This document shows, piece by piece, positions 43,208-51,942 of a stretch of 64,000 bases of DNA. A program made the translations under genes and the position numbers. Every line of letters starts with the position of its first letter. The first letter of the stretch is position 1. Origin of the DNA: an uncultured Rothia sp. GTDB taxonomy: Bacteria; Actinomycetota; Actinomycetes; Actinomycetales; Micrococcaceae. Location: the NCBI RefSeq assembly GCF_916715725.1, contig NZ_CAKAPD010000006.1, positions 59,077 to 123,076 of the forward strand, in the 5' to 3' direction. The notes below the pieces were generated by a model. The model saw nothing but the letters and a program-made list of their open reading frames with translations. It made no database searches and was not told where the DNA came from.

Positions 43208-43228
43208 GTTTATCACGAAATGATAAAC
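43208..43228. promoter_or_regulatory. Inverted repeat upstream of the Rv1828-like MerR gene
   Basis: Perfect 8-bp arms GTTTATCA/TGATAAAC separated by CGAAA, about 140 bases upstream of the MerR start. This could be an operator for the regulator itself or for another factor. Confidence 0.4.
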
Positions 43229-43575
43229 CGCAAACCTTCGAGACAATCTTATAGCCTCACAAGGCATTTTGCTATTTAGTTCGCCCTTTTCAGAGGCTTT
43301 TTGAACCCAAAAATAGCCACACAATCAAACACTATCCAGTAGAGACAGTACCAATTTTAGCAAAATTCCAATACTTCGAACACATATATCTCATATTGGA
43401 CTGCTTTACGAGGAAAATTTTATCTTCTCGCGATAGTTGAAGTTTTCATCACATTTAACTTGAAAGAGGCTCCCACTAGGGGTTTAGCCATCTTTCAAGC
43501 CCTTCAGACAGCTTCAGAGACCCTCAAGATGAACCTTAAATACGTCCGTTTATTTGCGTTTGTGTGCACTATTAA

Positions 43576-43609
43576 TGAAAAACGGCGAGACCAATCGGTC
43601 TCGCCGTTT
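43576..43609 (-). terminator. Terminator for gcvH
   Basis: Perfect 13-bp stem (43580-43592 with 43597-43609, loop AATC), followed on the minus strand by TTCATTAA after the T-rich stem end (TTTTT overall). It lies 68 bases past gcvH. Confidence 0.9.
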
Positions 43610-43676
43610 CATCAGTACGTACCTCTTAACACGAGGGACGCCAGAGCTATAGAGTCTATCGAGCTAGACTATCGAC

Positions 43677-44069
43677 TTAGAGCTTAGCCAGCTCAGCCTT
43701 GTATGCCTCTGCATCCAGCAGGTTCGCCAGATCATCAGCGTTCTCGGGGCGAATCTCAATGATCCAGCCCTCGCCGTAGGGATCGGAGTTGACCAGTGCG
43801 GGGTCATCCTCCAGGCCCTCGTTCACTGCGACAATCTCGCCAGCGATGGGAGCAAAGAGATCGGAGACAGACTTGGTGGACTCAATCTCACCGAAGCTAT
43901 CCTCAGCAGCTACAGAATCGCCAACAGAGGGAAGGTCGACGTAGACGACGTCACCCAGTGCATCCTGAGCGTGGTCAGTAATACCAACACGTACGGTGCC
44001 CTCGGCGGTGAGAGCGGAAACCCACTCGTGCTCAGAAGTGTACGAGAGTTCTGCGGGAACGTTGCTCAT
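43677..44069 (-). CDS. gcvH: Glycine cleavage system H protein
   Basis: 130 residues, full length. Lipoylation site in GEIESTKSVSDLFAP (the Lys of STKS). It carries the aminomethyl group between the P, T and L proteins of the glycine cleavage complex. It stands alone here without gcvP or gcvT, as is common in actinobacteria, where it leads a regulator cassette. The start at 44069 is supported by a GAAAGGA site. Confidence 0.95.
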   Translation of the reverse strand: MSNVPAELSYTSEHEWVSALTAEGTVRVGITDHAQDALGDVVYVDLPSVGDSVAAEDSFGEIESTKSVSDLFAPIAGEIVAVNEGLEDDPALVNSDPYGEGWIIEIRPENADDLANLLDAEAYKAELAKL

Positions 44070-44402
44070 AGCAGCGGTGTCCTTTCAGTGTGTTCTTGCG
44101 TAGCGCGGACCGTCCCGCGCACGGTGTCGTTCCGTATGTGGGATGACGGAACGTCCTACACCAATTATCACATAAGAAGTAACGCGGGGCACGTCCAAAC
44201 ACCCCCGTACCACTTCTATGACACTATATTTTCCTTATCCTATCTAACCGCTCAACAAGCGCCCCTTCCCAAGGCCCTAGAAGCACCCCTATTACTCACC
44301 TCCAGCAGGGAGCCATCAGACACACCAAAAGGCTCAGGGCCCCACACCATGAAGGTGCAGGGTCCTGAGCCTTAGGCTAGAGAGCTAAACTCTCACAGCG
44401 CC
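44070..44402. other. gcvH-putA intergenic region
   Basis: About 330 bases. Contains the gcvH leader (AT-rich TGATAATT near 44160-44170 on the minus strand, a possible -10) and the putA terminator at 44327-44375. No gene is seen. Confidence 0.6.
44327..44375 (-). terminator. Terminator for putA
   Basis: Long imperfect stem, about 20 bp (44331-44350 with 44356-44375, loop of 5), followed on the minus strand by TTTTGG. It begins 27 bases past the putA stop. Confidence 0.85.
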
Positions 44403-47400
44403 TTAGCGGGAAGAAATGACGCGCTCGGAGAAGCGGTTCGGGTTACCGAAACGGTGTGCGGTAATCGAAACAGCCTGCTCGCGGAGGAAGGGCAGCATCT
44501 CGATACGGCCAGCCTCGGTGACGGGTGCGAAGTACACTGCAACGTCCGGGCGACCACCCAGTGCGGTGTAGAGGGACTTCTCATCGTTACCGATGTAGCG
44601 GATACGGGTGCCTTCCAGCGGGGTACCAGCCAGTGCGCGAACCGGGGTCTTAGCGTTCGAAGCCAGGTACTCGCGGAACTGAGCGTCCGACTTAACTTCG
44701 TACTTGATGCCCTTGTTCTCGAGGACGCCACGAACGTCGACCGGCAGGTCCTTACCGACGGACAGAGCAACCGGTGCGTTAGCTGCCAGACCGGCGAGCA
44801 CAACGCGCAGGGTCTCTGCTGCGGATGCGGACTCGTCTGCACGAACCAGAACCTGGGTAGGTACGTAGCGCAGGATGTTGCGCTCCACGCCCAGCTTCGA
44901 GGGATCGTGGCCGAAGCCGAACTCGGTGTCCCAAGCGTGTGCGTCAGAGGAGACACCGCGCTTGATGAATGCGAAGTCCTCGCGCTTGCCCAGTTCGGAG
45001 TTCTCGATGGTAGCCAGGGTCTCGCGGACGGTCACGGAGTGGGTGACAGCGGTTGCGGTTGCCTGTACGGGCTCCCAATCGGACAGAGCGATCAGGTAGC
45101 TGGGGCCACCAGCCTTGGTACCGGAACCCACGGTGGACTTCTTCCAACCACCGAAGGGCTGACGCTGAACGATTGCACCGGTAATTGCACGGTTGACGTA
45201 CAGGTTACCTGCCTGGACCTTGGAGAGCCACAGCTCGAGCTCGTCAGCATCCAGCGAGTGCAGACCTGCGGTCAGGCCGTAATCGGGTGCGTTCTGCAGC
45301 TCGATTGCCTCTTCCAGGGTGTCAGCGGTCATGATACCCAGGATGGGGCCGAAGTACTCGGTCATGTGGTACTCAGAACCGGGCTTGACGCCTTCACGAA
45401 CACCGGGGCTCCAGAGGCGACCGGTCTCGTCCAGTTCCTTCGGCTGAACGAGCCAGCGCTCGCCCGGGCCGAGGGTGGTCAGACCGCGCAGCAGCTTCTC
45501 TTCCGGCTTCTGAACAACGGGACCCATCTGGGACTCAATGTCCTGCGGGTGTGCCACGTGCAGGGAACTGACGGAGTCAAGCAGCTGACGGCGGAAACGC
45601 TCGGACTGTGCCACGGAGCCAACCAGGATGACGGTGGAGCCAGCGGAGCACTTCTGACCTGCGTGACCGAATGCCGAGTAAACGACGTCCTTGACGGCGA
45701 GGTCGATGTCAGCGTTCGGGGTGACGATGATGGAGTTCTTACCCGAGGTCTCACCGAACAGGGGCAGGTCATCACGCCAGGAGCGGAAGAGCTCAGCGGT
45801 CTCGTAACCACCGGTCAGGATCAGGCGGTCAACCTCGGGGTGCGAGATGAGCACCTTACCTGCAGCGCGGTCAACAACCTTGACGAGCTTCAGAACTTCC
45901 TTGGGAACGCCTGCTTCCCACATGATCTCTGCGATCAGGGCACCGGTGCGAGCGGTGATGGTTGCGGGCTTGAAGATGACAGCAGAACCTGCAGCCAGAC
46001 CAGCCAGAACACCACCAGCGGGGATAGCGGTCGGGAAGTTCCACGGGGGAACAACCAGGGTCAGGTCAACAGACTTGGGCTTTGCGCCGTCGATCTTCTC
46101 GAGGTCCTCAGCCAGCATTGCGTAGTAGTATGCGAAGTCGATTGCCTCGGAGACCTCGGTGTCGCCCTGCTCCAGGGTCTTGCCAGCCTCAGCTGCCATA
46201 ACCTCCAGCAGGTCACCGCGGCGCAGTGCGATAGCCTTACCGACCTTGCGCAGAATCTCTGCACGCTCGTGGCCGGAGAGCTTGCCCCATGCCTTGCCAG
46301 CCTCTTCGGTTTCCTTGATCAGCTTCTCAGCCTCAGCCTCACTGGTCAGCTCGTTAGCCTTGAGGGTGTCGATGCCCAGCTTGGTGGTCTTGGAACGCTC
46401 GAGGATTGCGCGGCCCCACTCGCGGTTACCGGAGAGTGCGGGGTCGGTGTCGGGGGTGTTCTCGAAGCGGCCTGCCGGTACGAAGACGTTGTCCTCGTTC
46501 TCGGTCAGACGGTTCTGGGTGCGCTTGGATGCGGGAACCTCGTCGGTGACGGAGTTCAGTGCACGCATGAAGCGGTCCTCTTCGCGCTTGAAGATGGACT
46601 CGTCGGTTGCCAGGTCGAAGATACCGGACATGAAGTTCTCGGAGGAAGCGTTCTCCTCGAGACGACGGATCAGGTATGCGATAGCAACGTCGAATTCCTT
46701 GGGGTTCACGACGGGCACGTACAGCAGCAGGTGGCCAACGCGACGGCGGATGATCTCTGCCTGCTGCTCAGCCATACCAATCAGCATCTCGAACTCGACG
46801 CGGTCCTTCACGCCGCGGTCCTCGGACAGCAGCAGTGCGAATGCAACGTCGAAGAGGTTGTGGCCTGCAATACCAAGGCGGATGTTCTTCACGTGCTCGG
46901 GGCGCAGTGCGTAGTCCAGAACGCGCTTGTAGTTGGTGTCAGCAGCCTGCTTGGTGTCCCAGGTGGTCAGCGGCCAGCCGTGCATAACAGCTTCCACGAT
47001 CTCCATGGAGAGGTTTGCACCCTTAACCAGGCGGACCTTGATGCCTGCGCCGCCAGCAGCAACGCGCTTAGCAGCCCACTCCTGCAGGTGCTGCATTGCA
47101 GCCAGGGTGTCGGGCAGGTATGCCTGGAGCACGATACCGGCTTCCAGGTCCTTCAGGTGAGGCTGGTCCAGAATCTTGGTGAACACCTCAATGGTCAGGT
47201 CGAGGTCCTTGTACTCCTCCATGTCCAGGTTGATGAACTTCTTGGGGGAGGAAGAAGCAGCCAGCTCGTACAGCGGGGTCAGGCGGCGAACAGCGGTCTC
47301 GACAACCTCGTCGAATGCCCAGTGCTGGTGGGGGCCAGAAACAGCGGACACCTTAATGGAGACGTAGTCAACGTCGTCGCGTGCCAGCAGGCGCTTGGTC

Positions 47401-47894
47401 TCAGCCAGGCGGTGCTCTGCTTCCTTGTCACCCAGAACTGCCTCACCGAGCAGGTTAACGTTCAGGCGGTTACCGGTCTTGGTCAGCTCTGCGATAGCGT
47501 CGCCCAGCTTCTCCTCGGAAGCGTCAACGATCAGGTGACCGACCATCTCGCGCAGCACGCGGCGTGCAACAGGAACGGTGGGCCATGCGACCTTACCAGC
47601 CAGCTTGCCACCGAAGCCAACAGCGGACTTCATGTACCAGGGCAGGAAGGAAGGTGCCAGACCGGAAATGCGGGAGAGGTTGCGACCGGAGACGTTGTCA
47701 TCCTCGGGGCGAATAACGCCATCAACAAAGCCGACGGTGAAGGGAAGACCATTGGGGTCCTTCAGAACACCGGCGAGCTGCTCAGCCGCGAAGGTGGGCT
47801 TGATCGACTGGGACTCGTTTACCCACTGACGAACAAGCTGACGAGCTTCCAGAGCCATCTTCTGGTAGTGCTCAGATGCGAAAGGATGGGTCAT
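44403..47894 (-). CDS. putA: Bifunctional proline dehydrogenase / L-glutamate gamma-semialdehyde dehydrogenase
   Basis: 1163 residues. The PRODH barrel (about 90-450) has KVSAVSGPHQHW, FINLDMEEYKDL, GIVLQAYLPDT, RLVKGAN and LYVPVVNPKEFD. The aldehyde dehydrogenase domain (about 515-990) has PPWNFPTAIPAGG, FGETSGKNSIIV and catalytic Cys near 747 in GHAGQKCSAGSTV. About 165 C-terminal residues lack a clear domain. It oxidises proline to glutamate with FAD and NAD, membrane-associated. No N-terminal ribbon-helix-helix domain is present, so it does not repress itself; the divergent LysR gene is the probable regulator. Codon use is strongly biased, suggesting high expression. Confidence 0.95.
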   Translation of the reverse strand: MTHPFASEHYQKMALEARQLVRQWVNESQSIKPTFAAEQLAGVLKDPNGLPFTVGFVDGVIRPEDDNVSGRNLSRISGLAPSFLPWYMKSAVGFGGKLAGKVAWPTVPVARRVLREMVGHLIVDASEEKLGDAIAELTKTGNRLNVNLLGEAVLGDKEAEHRLAETKRLLARDDVDYVSIKVSAVSGPHQHWAFDEVVETAVRRLTPLYELAASSSPKKFINLDMEEYKDLDLTIEVFTKILDQPHLKDLEAGIVLQAYLPDTLAAMQHLQEWAAKRVAAGGAGIKVRLVKGANLSMEIVEAVMHGWPLTTWDTKQAADTNYKRVLDYALRPEHVKNIRLGIAGHNLFDVAFALLLSEDRGVKDRVEFEMLIGMAEQQAEIIRRRVGHLLLYVPVVNPKEFDVAIAYLIRRLEENASSENFMSGIFDLATDESIFKREEDRFMRALNSVTDEVPASKRTQNRLTENEDNVFVPAGRFENTPDTDPALSGNREWGRAILERSKTTKLGIDTLKANELTSEAEAEKLIKETEEAGKAWGKLSGHERAEILRKVGKAIALRRGDLLEVMAAEAGKTLEQGDTEVSEAIDFAYYYAMLAEDLEKIDGAKPKSVDLTLVVPPWNFPTAIPAGGVLAGLAAGSAVIFKPATITARTGALIAEIMWEAGVPKEVLKLVKVVDRAAGKVLISHPEVDRLILTGGYETAELFRSWRDDLPLFGETSGKNSIIVTPNADIDLAVKDVVYSAFGHAGQKCSAGSTVILVGSVAQSERFRRQLLDSVSSLHVAHPQDIESQMGPVVQKPEEKLLRGLTTLGPGERWLVQPKELDETGRLWSPGVREGVKPGSEYHMTEYFGPILGIMTADTLEEAIELQNAPDYGLTAGLHSLDADELELWLSKVQAGNLYVNRAITGAIVQRQPFGGWKKSTVGSGTKAGGPSYLIALSDWEPVQATATAVTHSVTVRETLATIENSELGKREDFAFIKRGVSSDAHAWDTEFGFGHDPSKLGVERNILRYVPTQVLVRADESASAAETLRVVLAGLAANAPVALSVGKDLPVDVRGVLENKGIKYEVKSDAQFREYLASNAKTPVRALAGTPLEGTRIRYIGNDEKSLYTALGGRPDVAVYFAPVTEAGRIEMLPFLREQAVSITAHRFGNPNRFSERVISSR

Positions 47895-48405
47895 CCTTGA
47901 CTCCTAACTATCTTACTGTGTGCGGTGCACACCACGTTTGGCGATGTCTCTATTTCACCACAAAAGGGTAATAAATACCTCATTAGAAAAACTGAATGTT
48001 TTTTCCAAAATCCATTTAGTTTTTCTAAATGATTGTGTAGCGTGGTTCCCGCCCGGCAACCCTCCGAACACCGAGCCCAAAGAGAAGAAACGAAGACCAT
48101 AGCAACATCGCTATCCATCCCTCTCAGGCTAGCACTTTCAGAACGCAAATACCGAACCCATTCCGTAACATTCGAACACTTCAAAACCATTCCCAAAAGC
48201 ATCTATAGAACTAAGGTTCACCACACTCTCCCGGAATACCCGCCGTACAAGCCAACACGCGTCTCCGAAGGTCTCCCCGTCTCAAAAAGAGCCACACAAA
48301 AGCCCACGCGGTACCATAGACAAGAGTCCACAATGAGAGACGCACCACGGAAGAGTTCGGGAGTGCAACCCACCCGAACAACCGGGCGCACCAGGGAGGA
48401 AAAAC
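47895..48405. other. putA / lysR divergent intergenic region
   Basis: 511 bases. Contains the long inverted repeat at 47983-48028 and AT-rich sequence around it, then about 350 bases of less patterned sequence leading to the LysR gene. No gene is seen on either strand. Confidence 0.65.
47983..48028. promoter_or_regulatory. Long inverted repeat upstream of putA
   Basis: 16-base arms (TTAGAAAAACTGAATG at 47983-47998 against CATTTAGTTTTTCTAA at 48013-48028, one mismatch) separated by 14 bases, 89 bases upstream of the putA start. The outer 11 bases match perfectly. Size and place suit an operator for the divergent LysR regulator or a leader hairpin. Confidence 0.6.
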
Positions 48406-49332
48406 GTGTCAATCTACGACATCCGACGCATGCAAATGCTCCTCGAAATCCAAGAACGCGGCACCATCATCGCCGCCGCAGAAGCGCTCAGCCTCACCCC
48501 CTCCGCCGTCTCCCAGCAGATTGCCACCCTCGAAAAAGAAACCGGCACCCCGCTACTGCAGCGCATCGGCAGGCGCGTACAGCTCACCAGCGCCGGACTC
48601 ATCATTGTCGACAGCGCCCGCAGCATCCTGCGCGAACTCGACCGCATGCAAACCTCCGTCGCCAACCTCACCGGCGAACCCGCAGGCATGGTCCGCCTCG
48701 CCATCTTCCAGTCCGCGGCCTTCGCGCTGCTACCGGAAACCCTCAGCTACCTTGCCGAGCACGCACCCTCACTCACCCTGCAAGTACTGCAAATCGACCC
48801 CGAAACCGGAACCTCCCTGACCCGAAGCCGCGAATACGACATGGTGCTCTCCGAAGCCTACCCGCACCACCACATCCCCGAATACCCCGAACTACACTCC
48901 GAGCTACTCACCGAAGACCCGCTCAGCCTCATCGTGCCCAGCACCTCCACCATCACCTCCATTGAAGAGGCGCACGCACTGCCCTGGGTCCTCGAAATGG
49001 AACAGAACACCTCCCGCAGCTGGGCGCTCAACCAGTGCCGCACCGCAGGATTCGAGCCGGTCATCCGCTACAGCGCCAATGACATGATTACGAACTCCAA
49101 CCTCGTCAAAGCAGGATTCGCGGTCACCATCGTGCCCGGCTTCATCCTCTCTTCCCTCTCCACCACCGAGGGGCTACGCATCGTGGAGCTACCCGGCAAG
49201 CCCTCCCGCAAAATCTTTACCGCCGTACGCCGAGAGTCCGCCGCCAACCCCGCCATCGCCATGGTGCGCGAAGCCCTACACCACGCGGTCAAGGTGGCAT
49301 TCGGTGAACACGAAAAGACCGAAACCGTATAG
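48406..49332 (+). CDS. LysR-family transcriptional regulator, probable PutA regulator
   Basis: 308 residues, GTG start with GGGAGGA upstream. N-terminal winged helix (MQMLLEIQERGTIIAAAEAL, LTPSAVSQQIATLEKE) and a periplasmic-binding-like effector domain from about residue 90. It is divergent from putA, the classic arrangement in which a LysR protein controls its neighbour; proline or its oxidation product would be the likely co-inducer (inference). It uses more AAC/GCA/CTA-type codons than putA and appears moderately expressed. Confidence 0.88.
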   Translation: MSIYDIRRMQMLLEIQERGTIIAAAEALSLTPSAVSQQIATLEKETGTPLLQRIGRRVQLTSAGLIIVDSARSILRELDRMQTSVANLTGEPAGMVRLAIFQSAAFALLPETLSYLAEHAPSLTLQVLQIDPETGTSLTRSREYDMVLSEAYPHHHIPEYPELHSELLTEDPLSLIVPSTSTITSIEEAHALPWVLEMEQNTSRSWALNQCRTAGFEPVIRYSANDMITNSNLVKAGFAVTIVPGFILSSLSTTEGLRIVELPGKPSRKIFTAVRRESAANPAIAMVREALHHAVKVAFGEHEKTETV

Positions 49333-49373
49333 GAAAAATCAGCCATCACCCATGCCGGCACACTAGACAACGC

Positions 49374-49411
49374 AAAGGTCGGGGCCGTTCCCACGAACGA
49401 CCCCGACCTTT
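49374..49411. terminator. Bidirectional terminator between lysR and the Tat-exported protein gene
   Basis: 16-bp stem with one mismatch (49374-49389 with 49396-49411, loop CCCACG), A-rich on its left and T-rich on its right edge. Confidence 0.82.
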
Positions 49412-49517
49412 CACTATGCCTTTTTGAACAGGCGCCTATATATAGAGGTATAAAAAGCACACAACAGTGGAGCTACTCCCCTGCTGTGATTACCTTTCAC
49501 AGGGGCCAGCGCAACTG

Positions 49518-50309
49518 CTAGTTCAGCGAAGCAACCACAGCCGGGCTCTGCACCTCATAGAAGGACGAAGACAGACCTGCCGCCGCCATATCCAACACGG
49601 CGCTCACGTGCACATTCTTCAACGCAGAACCCGCAACACCCGAAGCCACCTGATAATTCAGCTGAACATCCAGACGATGACCGCGAGGAATAGCAGTACG
49701 CAACTCCAGAACATTCTCACTACCGGCGCCAGCCTGACCGGTCTGCTCGCTACGGCGCACCGCATCAAGATTCAGAGCATCCACCGGAGCCACCAGAGCC
49801 GAAGCACCCATACCACCCGAAGGCAACACCGCCTGACCAGAGGTCACGCGAAGAGTCACCGCGGGGTTCAGCAACAAACCGGTCTTCGGATCCTGCGCGC
49901 GAGCACGCACCATCAGGCGCGTACCCACCGGCAGAGTCGAATTACCCTCATTAATAATGCTCAGGCGAGTCGGCAGATTCTTGAAAGCAACAGTACGCGC
50001 CGGCTGGTTCTGCATAGACACAGCCTGCACGCCGGTAGCCGCCTTCAACTCCAGGCGGATGCACGACTCGTTATAACGCATCGGTACCTGCACCAGCGCA
50101 GAGCTCGCCGCGCCGCCATGCTGACCACGCTGGCCACCACGATGTCCGCCAGGACGCTGAGTCACTGGGGTACCGTGCGCACCGCGCCTGCCGCCCGAAC
50201 GAGTCGCCGCCTCCGCAGCGCTCACGCCGCCAGCCACCAGAGCAGCCGAAGCACCCGCAACCTTCAACGCGGTACGGCGAGAAGCATTCATCAGATTATT
50301 CTTAGTCAT
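49518..50309 (-). CDS. Tat-exported protein of unknown function
   Basis: 263 residues. The N-terminus NASRRTALKVAGASAALVAGG is a twin-arginine signal, with a likely cleavage site around AEAA-TR (residue 35). A Gly/Arg/His-rich linker (about 36-66) follows. The rest (about 70-263) is beta-rich in appearance, with alternating hydrophobic patterns (LPTRLSIINEGNSTLPVGTR, RLDVQLNYQVASG), similar to immunoglobulin-like secreted domains; no catalytic motif is seen. It lies 11 bases downstream of the propeller gene and is surely co-transcribed. I do not recognise the family. Confidence 0.75.
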   Translation of the reverse strand: MTKNNLMNASRRTALKVAGASAALVAGGVSAAEAATRSGGRRGAHGTPVTQRPGGHRGGQRGQHGGAASSALVQVPMRYNESCIRLELKAATGVQAVSMQNQPARTVAFKNLPTRLSIINEGNSTLPVGTRLMVRARAQDPKTGLLLNPAVTLRVTSGQAVLPSGGMGASALVAPVDALNLDAVRRSEQTGQAGAGSENVLELRTAIPRGHRLDVQLNYQVASGVAGSALKNVHVSAVLDMAAAGLSSSFYEVQSPAVVASLN

Positions 50310-50320
50310 TTTCTACTCCC

Positions 50321-51697
50321 CTAAGCCTTCGCGATACGGTACACGCCGCTAATCGTGCCCTGCCACCAGGTGCCGTAACGGTCAATCGTGCCCACCATCT
50401 GCAGGGTGTCACCGCCGCCAAGCAGCAGACTCACATGCTGAGGCAGGCGTTGCTCGTGCACAGTCTTACCGGTTTCCATATCAATCGCGACAGCCCACGC
50501 GTAGGCACCATTCGCCAAACCAGCCGGGCCGCGGCGACGCTCGCACGTGTAAATCAGCCCGTCAGCGGTGGAATAACGAGGAACAGCCGAAGAGTGCACA
50601 TCCCTACGGTCCCAAATCTTACGCAGACCGCGACCGGTAATATCCCAACGCTCCATACCGGGAGCAAAAAGCGCGTTCGCAGGAACCGACGGACCGGCGC
50701 CCTCCGGGTACTTCGGGTACGGGTAGCCGTAGGTGCTCGCACCCACCATCGTGTTACCCACACCAATCATGGAATTCTCAGTACCAGAAGTACCGGCAGT
50801 AAAGAGGCCAGCACTACCGACCTTCGCACCATTATCGGTGCGATACACAATGACCGACTCCTGGATATCAGAGTTATCGGTCAGCATCACGTAATCGGAG
50901 CCGTTCGGGCCAAAGAACGTCGGAGACGCACCCGAGCCCCACGCGAGCTTACCCGGCTTGCGGGCGCTACCGCGGTCATAGGCATGCCACCACTTGAGGA
51001 CGGGGGCACCGGTTGCGGTAGCGTGCAGCATATAAATCGCGTGGGAGGTAACCACGCTCACACCCTGCGGGCACGCCGAAATCGAGTTATCGATACGCTC
51101 ACCAGCAATCGACGCCTTATTCAGACGCATAGAACGAATCGTGCCGCGGGCAGAATCAATCACCGCAATGTAGCTATTTTTCGTGGCAACCCAAATGCGA
51201 CCGGACCAGTCGGGCACCAGACCAACCACAGCGTCGTTGGCACTCTGGGCGAGCATGCGGCTCAGGTCAATACGCTCATCAACCCGGATGCTGCGTCCGT
51301 CAGCAGAGTGGGAGAGGCGCAGCAGACACTGAGAGCCATCCACCAGAACCATGCGGTCCTGCGCGTCAAGGTAGGCGTACACACCGCCCAGCAGTGCACC
51401 CTTCGGAATATCCAAGTGCGAGAGCTCGCGGCCGGTGTGCGGGTCAAGAATGGAGAGCTTCGGGGTAATGAACTCGCCGTGGGCGAAGACCTGGGTGCAG
51501 AGCACCTGAATGAAGCCGTCGCGTCCGGCGAGAATCGTCGGGCAGGCACCGCCGAGCTTCGTGCCGGTAATCTTCCAGTTACCGGCACCGGGGCCGGCAA
51601 GAGGAGTAGCGTCAGAGGACTGAGCATCACCGTGCATCGTGGTAATGCCGGGAGCACCCAGATGCGGATTCACCTGGGCGTTATAGGTGGGGGTCAT
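50321..51697 (-). CDS. Beta-propeller-like protein of unknown function
   Basis: 458 residues without a visible signal peptide or membrane helix. Repeated strand patterns typical of propeller blades occur: FIQVLCTQ then LSILDPHTGRELSHLDIP, MVLVDGSQCLLRLS, GRIWVATKNSYIAVIDSARG, YVMLTDN, WAVAIDMETGKTVHEQRLP. An N-terminal NPHL..HGDAQSSD...GP and GGACPTI block resembles a family of actinobacterial hypothetical propellers (from memory, unverified). No enzyme motif is clear. It forms a two-gene unit with the Tat-exported protein downstream; a candidate operator and -10 lie upstream. Confidence 0.7.
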   Translation of the reverse strand: MTPTYNAQVNPHLGAPGITTMHGDAQSSDATPLAGPGAGNWKITGTKLGGACPTILAGRDGFIQVLCTQVFAHGEFITPKLSILDPHTGRELSHLDIPKGALLGGVYAYLDAQDRMVLVDGSQCLLRLSHSADGRSIRVDERIDLSRMLAQSANDAVVGLVPDWSGRIWVATKNSYIAVIDSARGTIRSMRLNKASIAGERIDNSISACPQGVSVVTSHAIYMLHATATGAPVLKWWHAYDRGSARKPGKLAWGSGASPTFFGPNGSDYVMLTDNSDIQESVIVYRTDNGAKVGSAGLFTAGTSGTENSMIGVGNTMVGASTYGYPYPKYPEGAGPSVPANALFAPGMERWDITGRGLRKIWDRRDVHSSAVPRYSTADGLIYTCERRRGPAGLANGAYAWAVAIDMETGKTVHEQRLPQHVSLLLGGGDTLQMVGTIDRYGTWWQGTISGVYRIAKA

Positions 51698-51764
51698 TGG
51701 TTGGTTCTTTCTAACGGTGAGTGGCGCACACCTTCAACGGAGTGCACTAATATGCGCTTTCACA

Positions 51765-51786
51765 TGCGCAAACGTTTCACATTGTA
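51765..51786 (-). promoter_or_regulatory. Candidate promoter and operator of the propeller/Tat unit
   Basis: On the minus strand TACAAT (51786-51781) is followed directly by TGTGAAACGTTTGCGCA (51781-51765), a near-palindrome centred on CG, in the style of LacI-family operators. A second inverted pair TGCGC/GCGCA lies beside it (51754-51769). This is about 70-90 bases upstream of the gene start. Confidence 0.45.
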
Positions 51787-51820
51787 GGGTCAGAAAGCTA
51801 TTTTTGACGACACTAAAGGA

Positions 51821-51891
51821 CACCTTGAAACATTGTTCAGGCGGTGCTTGAAAGCTTCCTTTCAAAGCTTTCTCGCCCGAGAGTCAAGGTG
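51821..51891 (-). terminator. Probable compound hairpin terminator after the SorC gene
   Basis: Nested inverted repeats: CACCTTGA/TCAAGGTG at 51821-51828 and 51884-51891, GGCG/CGCC and GCTTGAAAG/CTTTCAAAGC within. On the minus strand the outer stem is followed by TCCTTTAG. A cruciform or regulatory role is also possible. Confidence 0.5.
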
Positions 51892-51942
51892 CCCTTCAAC
51901 CCACTAACCACGGACCTCCATACCCGTGGGAATTAGTTTTAG

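Larger units (their letters stand above)
43069..43676. other. AT-rich intergenic region between gcvH and the Rv1828-like gene
   Basis: About 600 bases, clearly AT-richer than the rest of the window (notably 43195-43560). It contains an inverted repeat at 43208-43228 and the gcvH terminator at 43576-43609. A 75-codon plus-strand frame at 43460 shows no recognisable features and lacks a ribosome-binding site. No forkhead-associated domain sequence is found. Confidence 0.6.

Noticed and set aside
43460..43687. 75-codon plus-strand frame downstream of the AT-rich region
   Set aside because: It runs through the gcvH terminator hairpin and has no ribosome-binding site or protein-like pattern.
44454..47900. 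1148-codon plus-strand open frame opposite putA
   Set aside because: It mirrors putA exactly, has composition expected of an antisense shadow of a strongly codon-biased gene (Leu/Val/Cys/Gln-rich) and no domain; putA is unmistakable.
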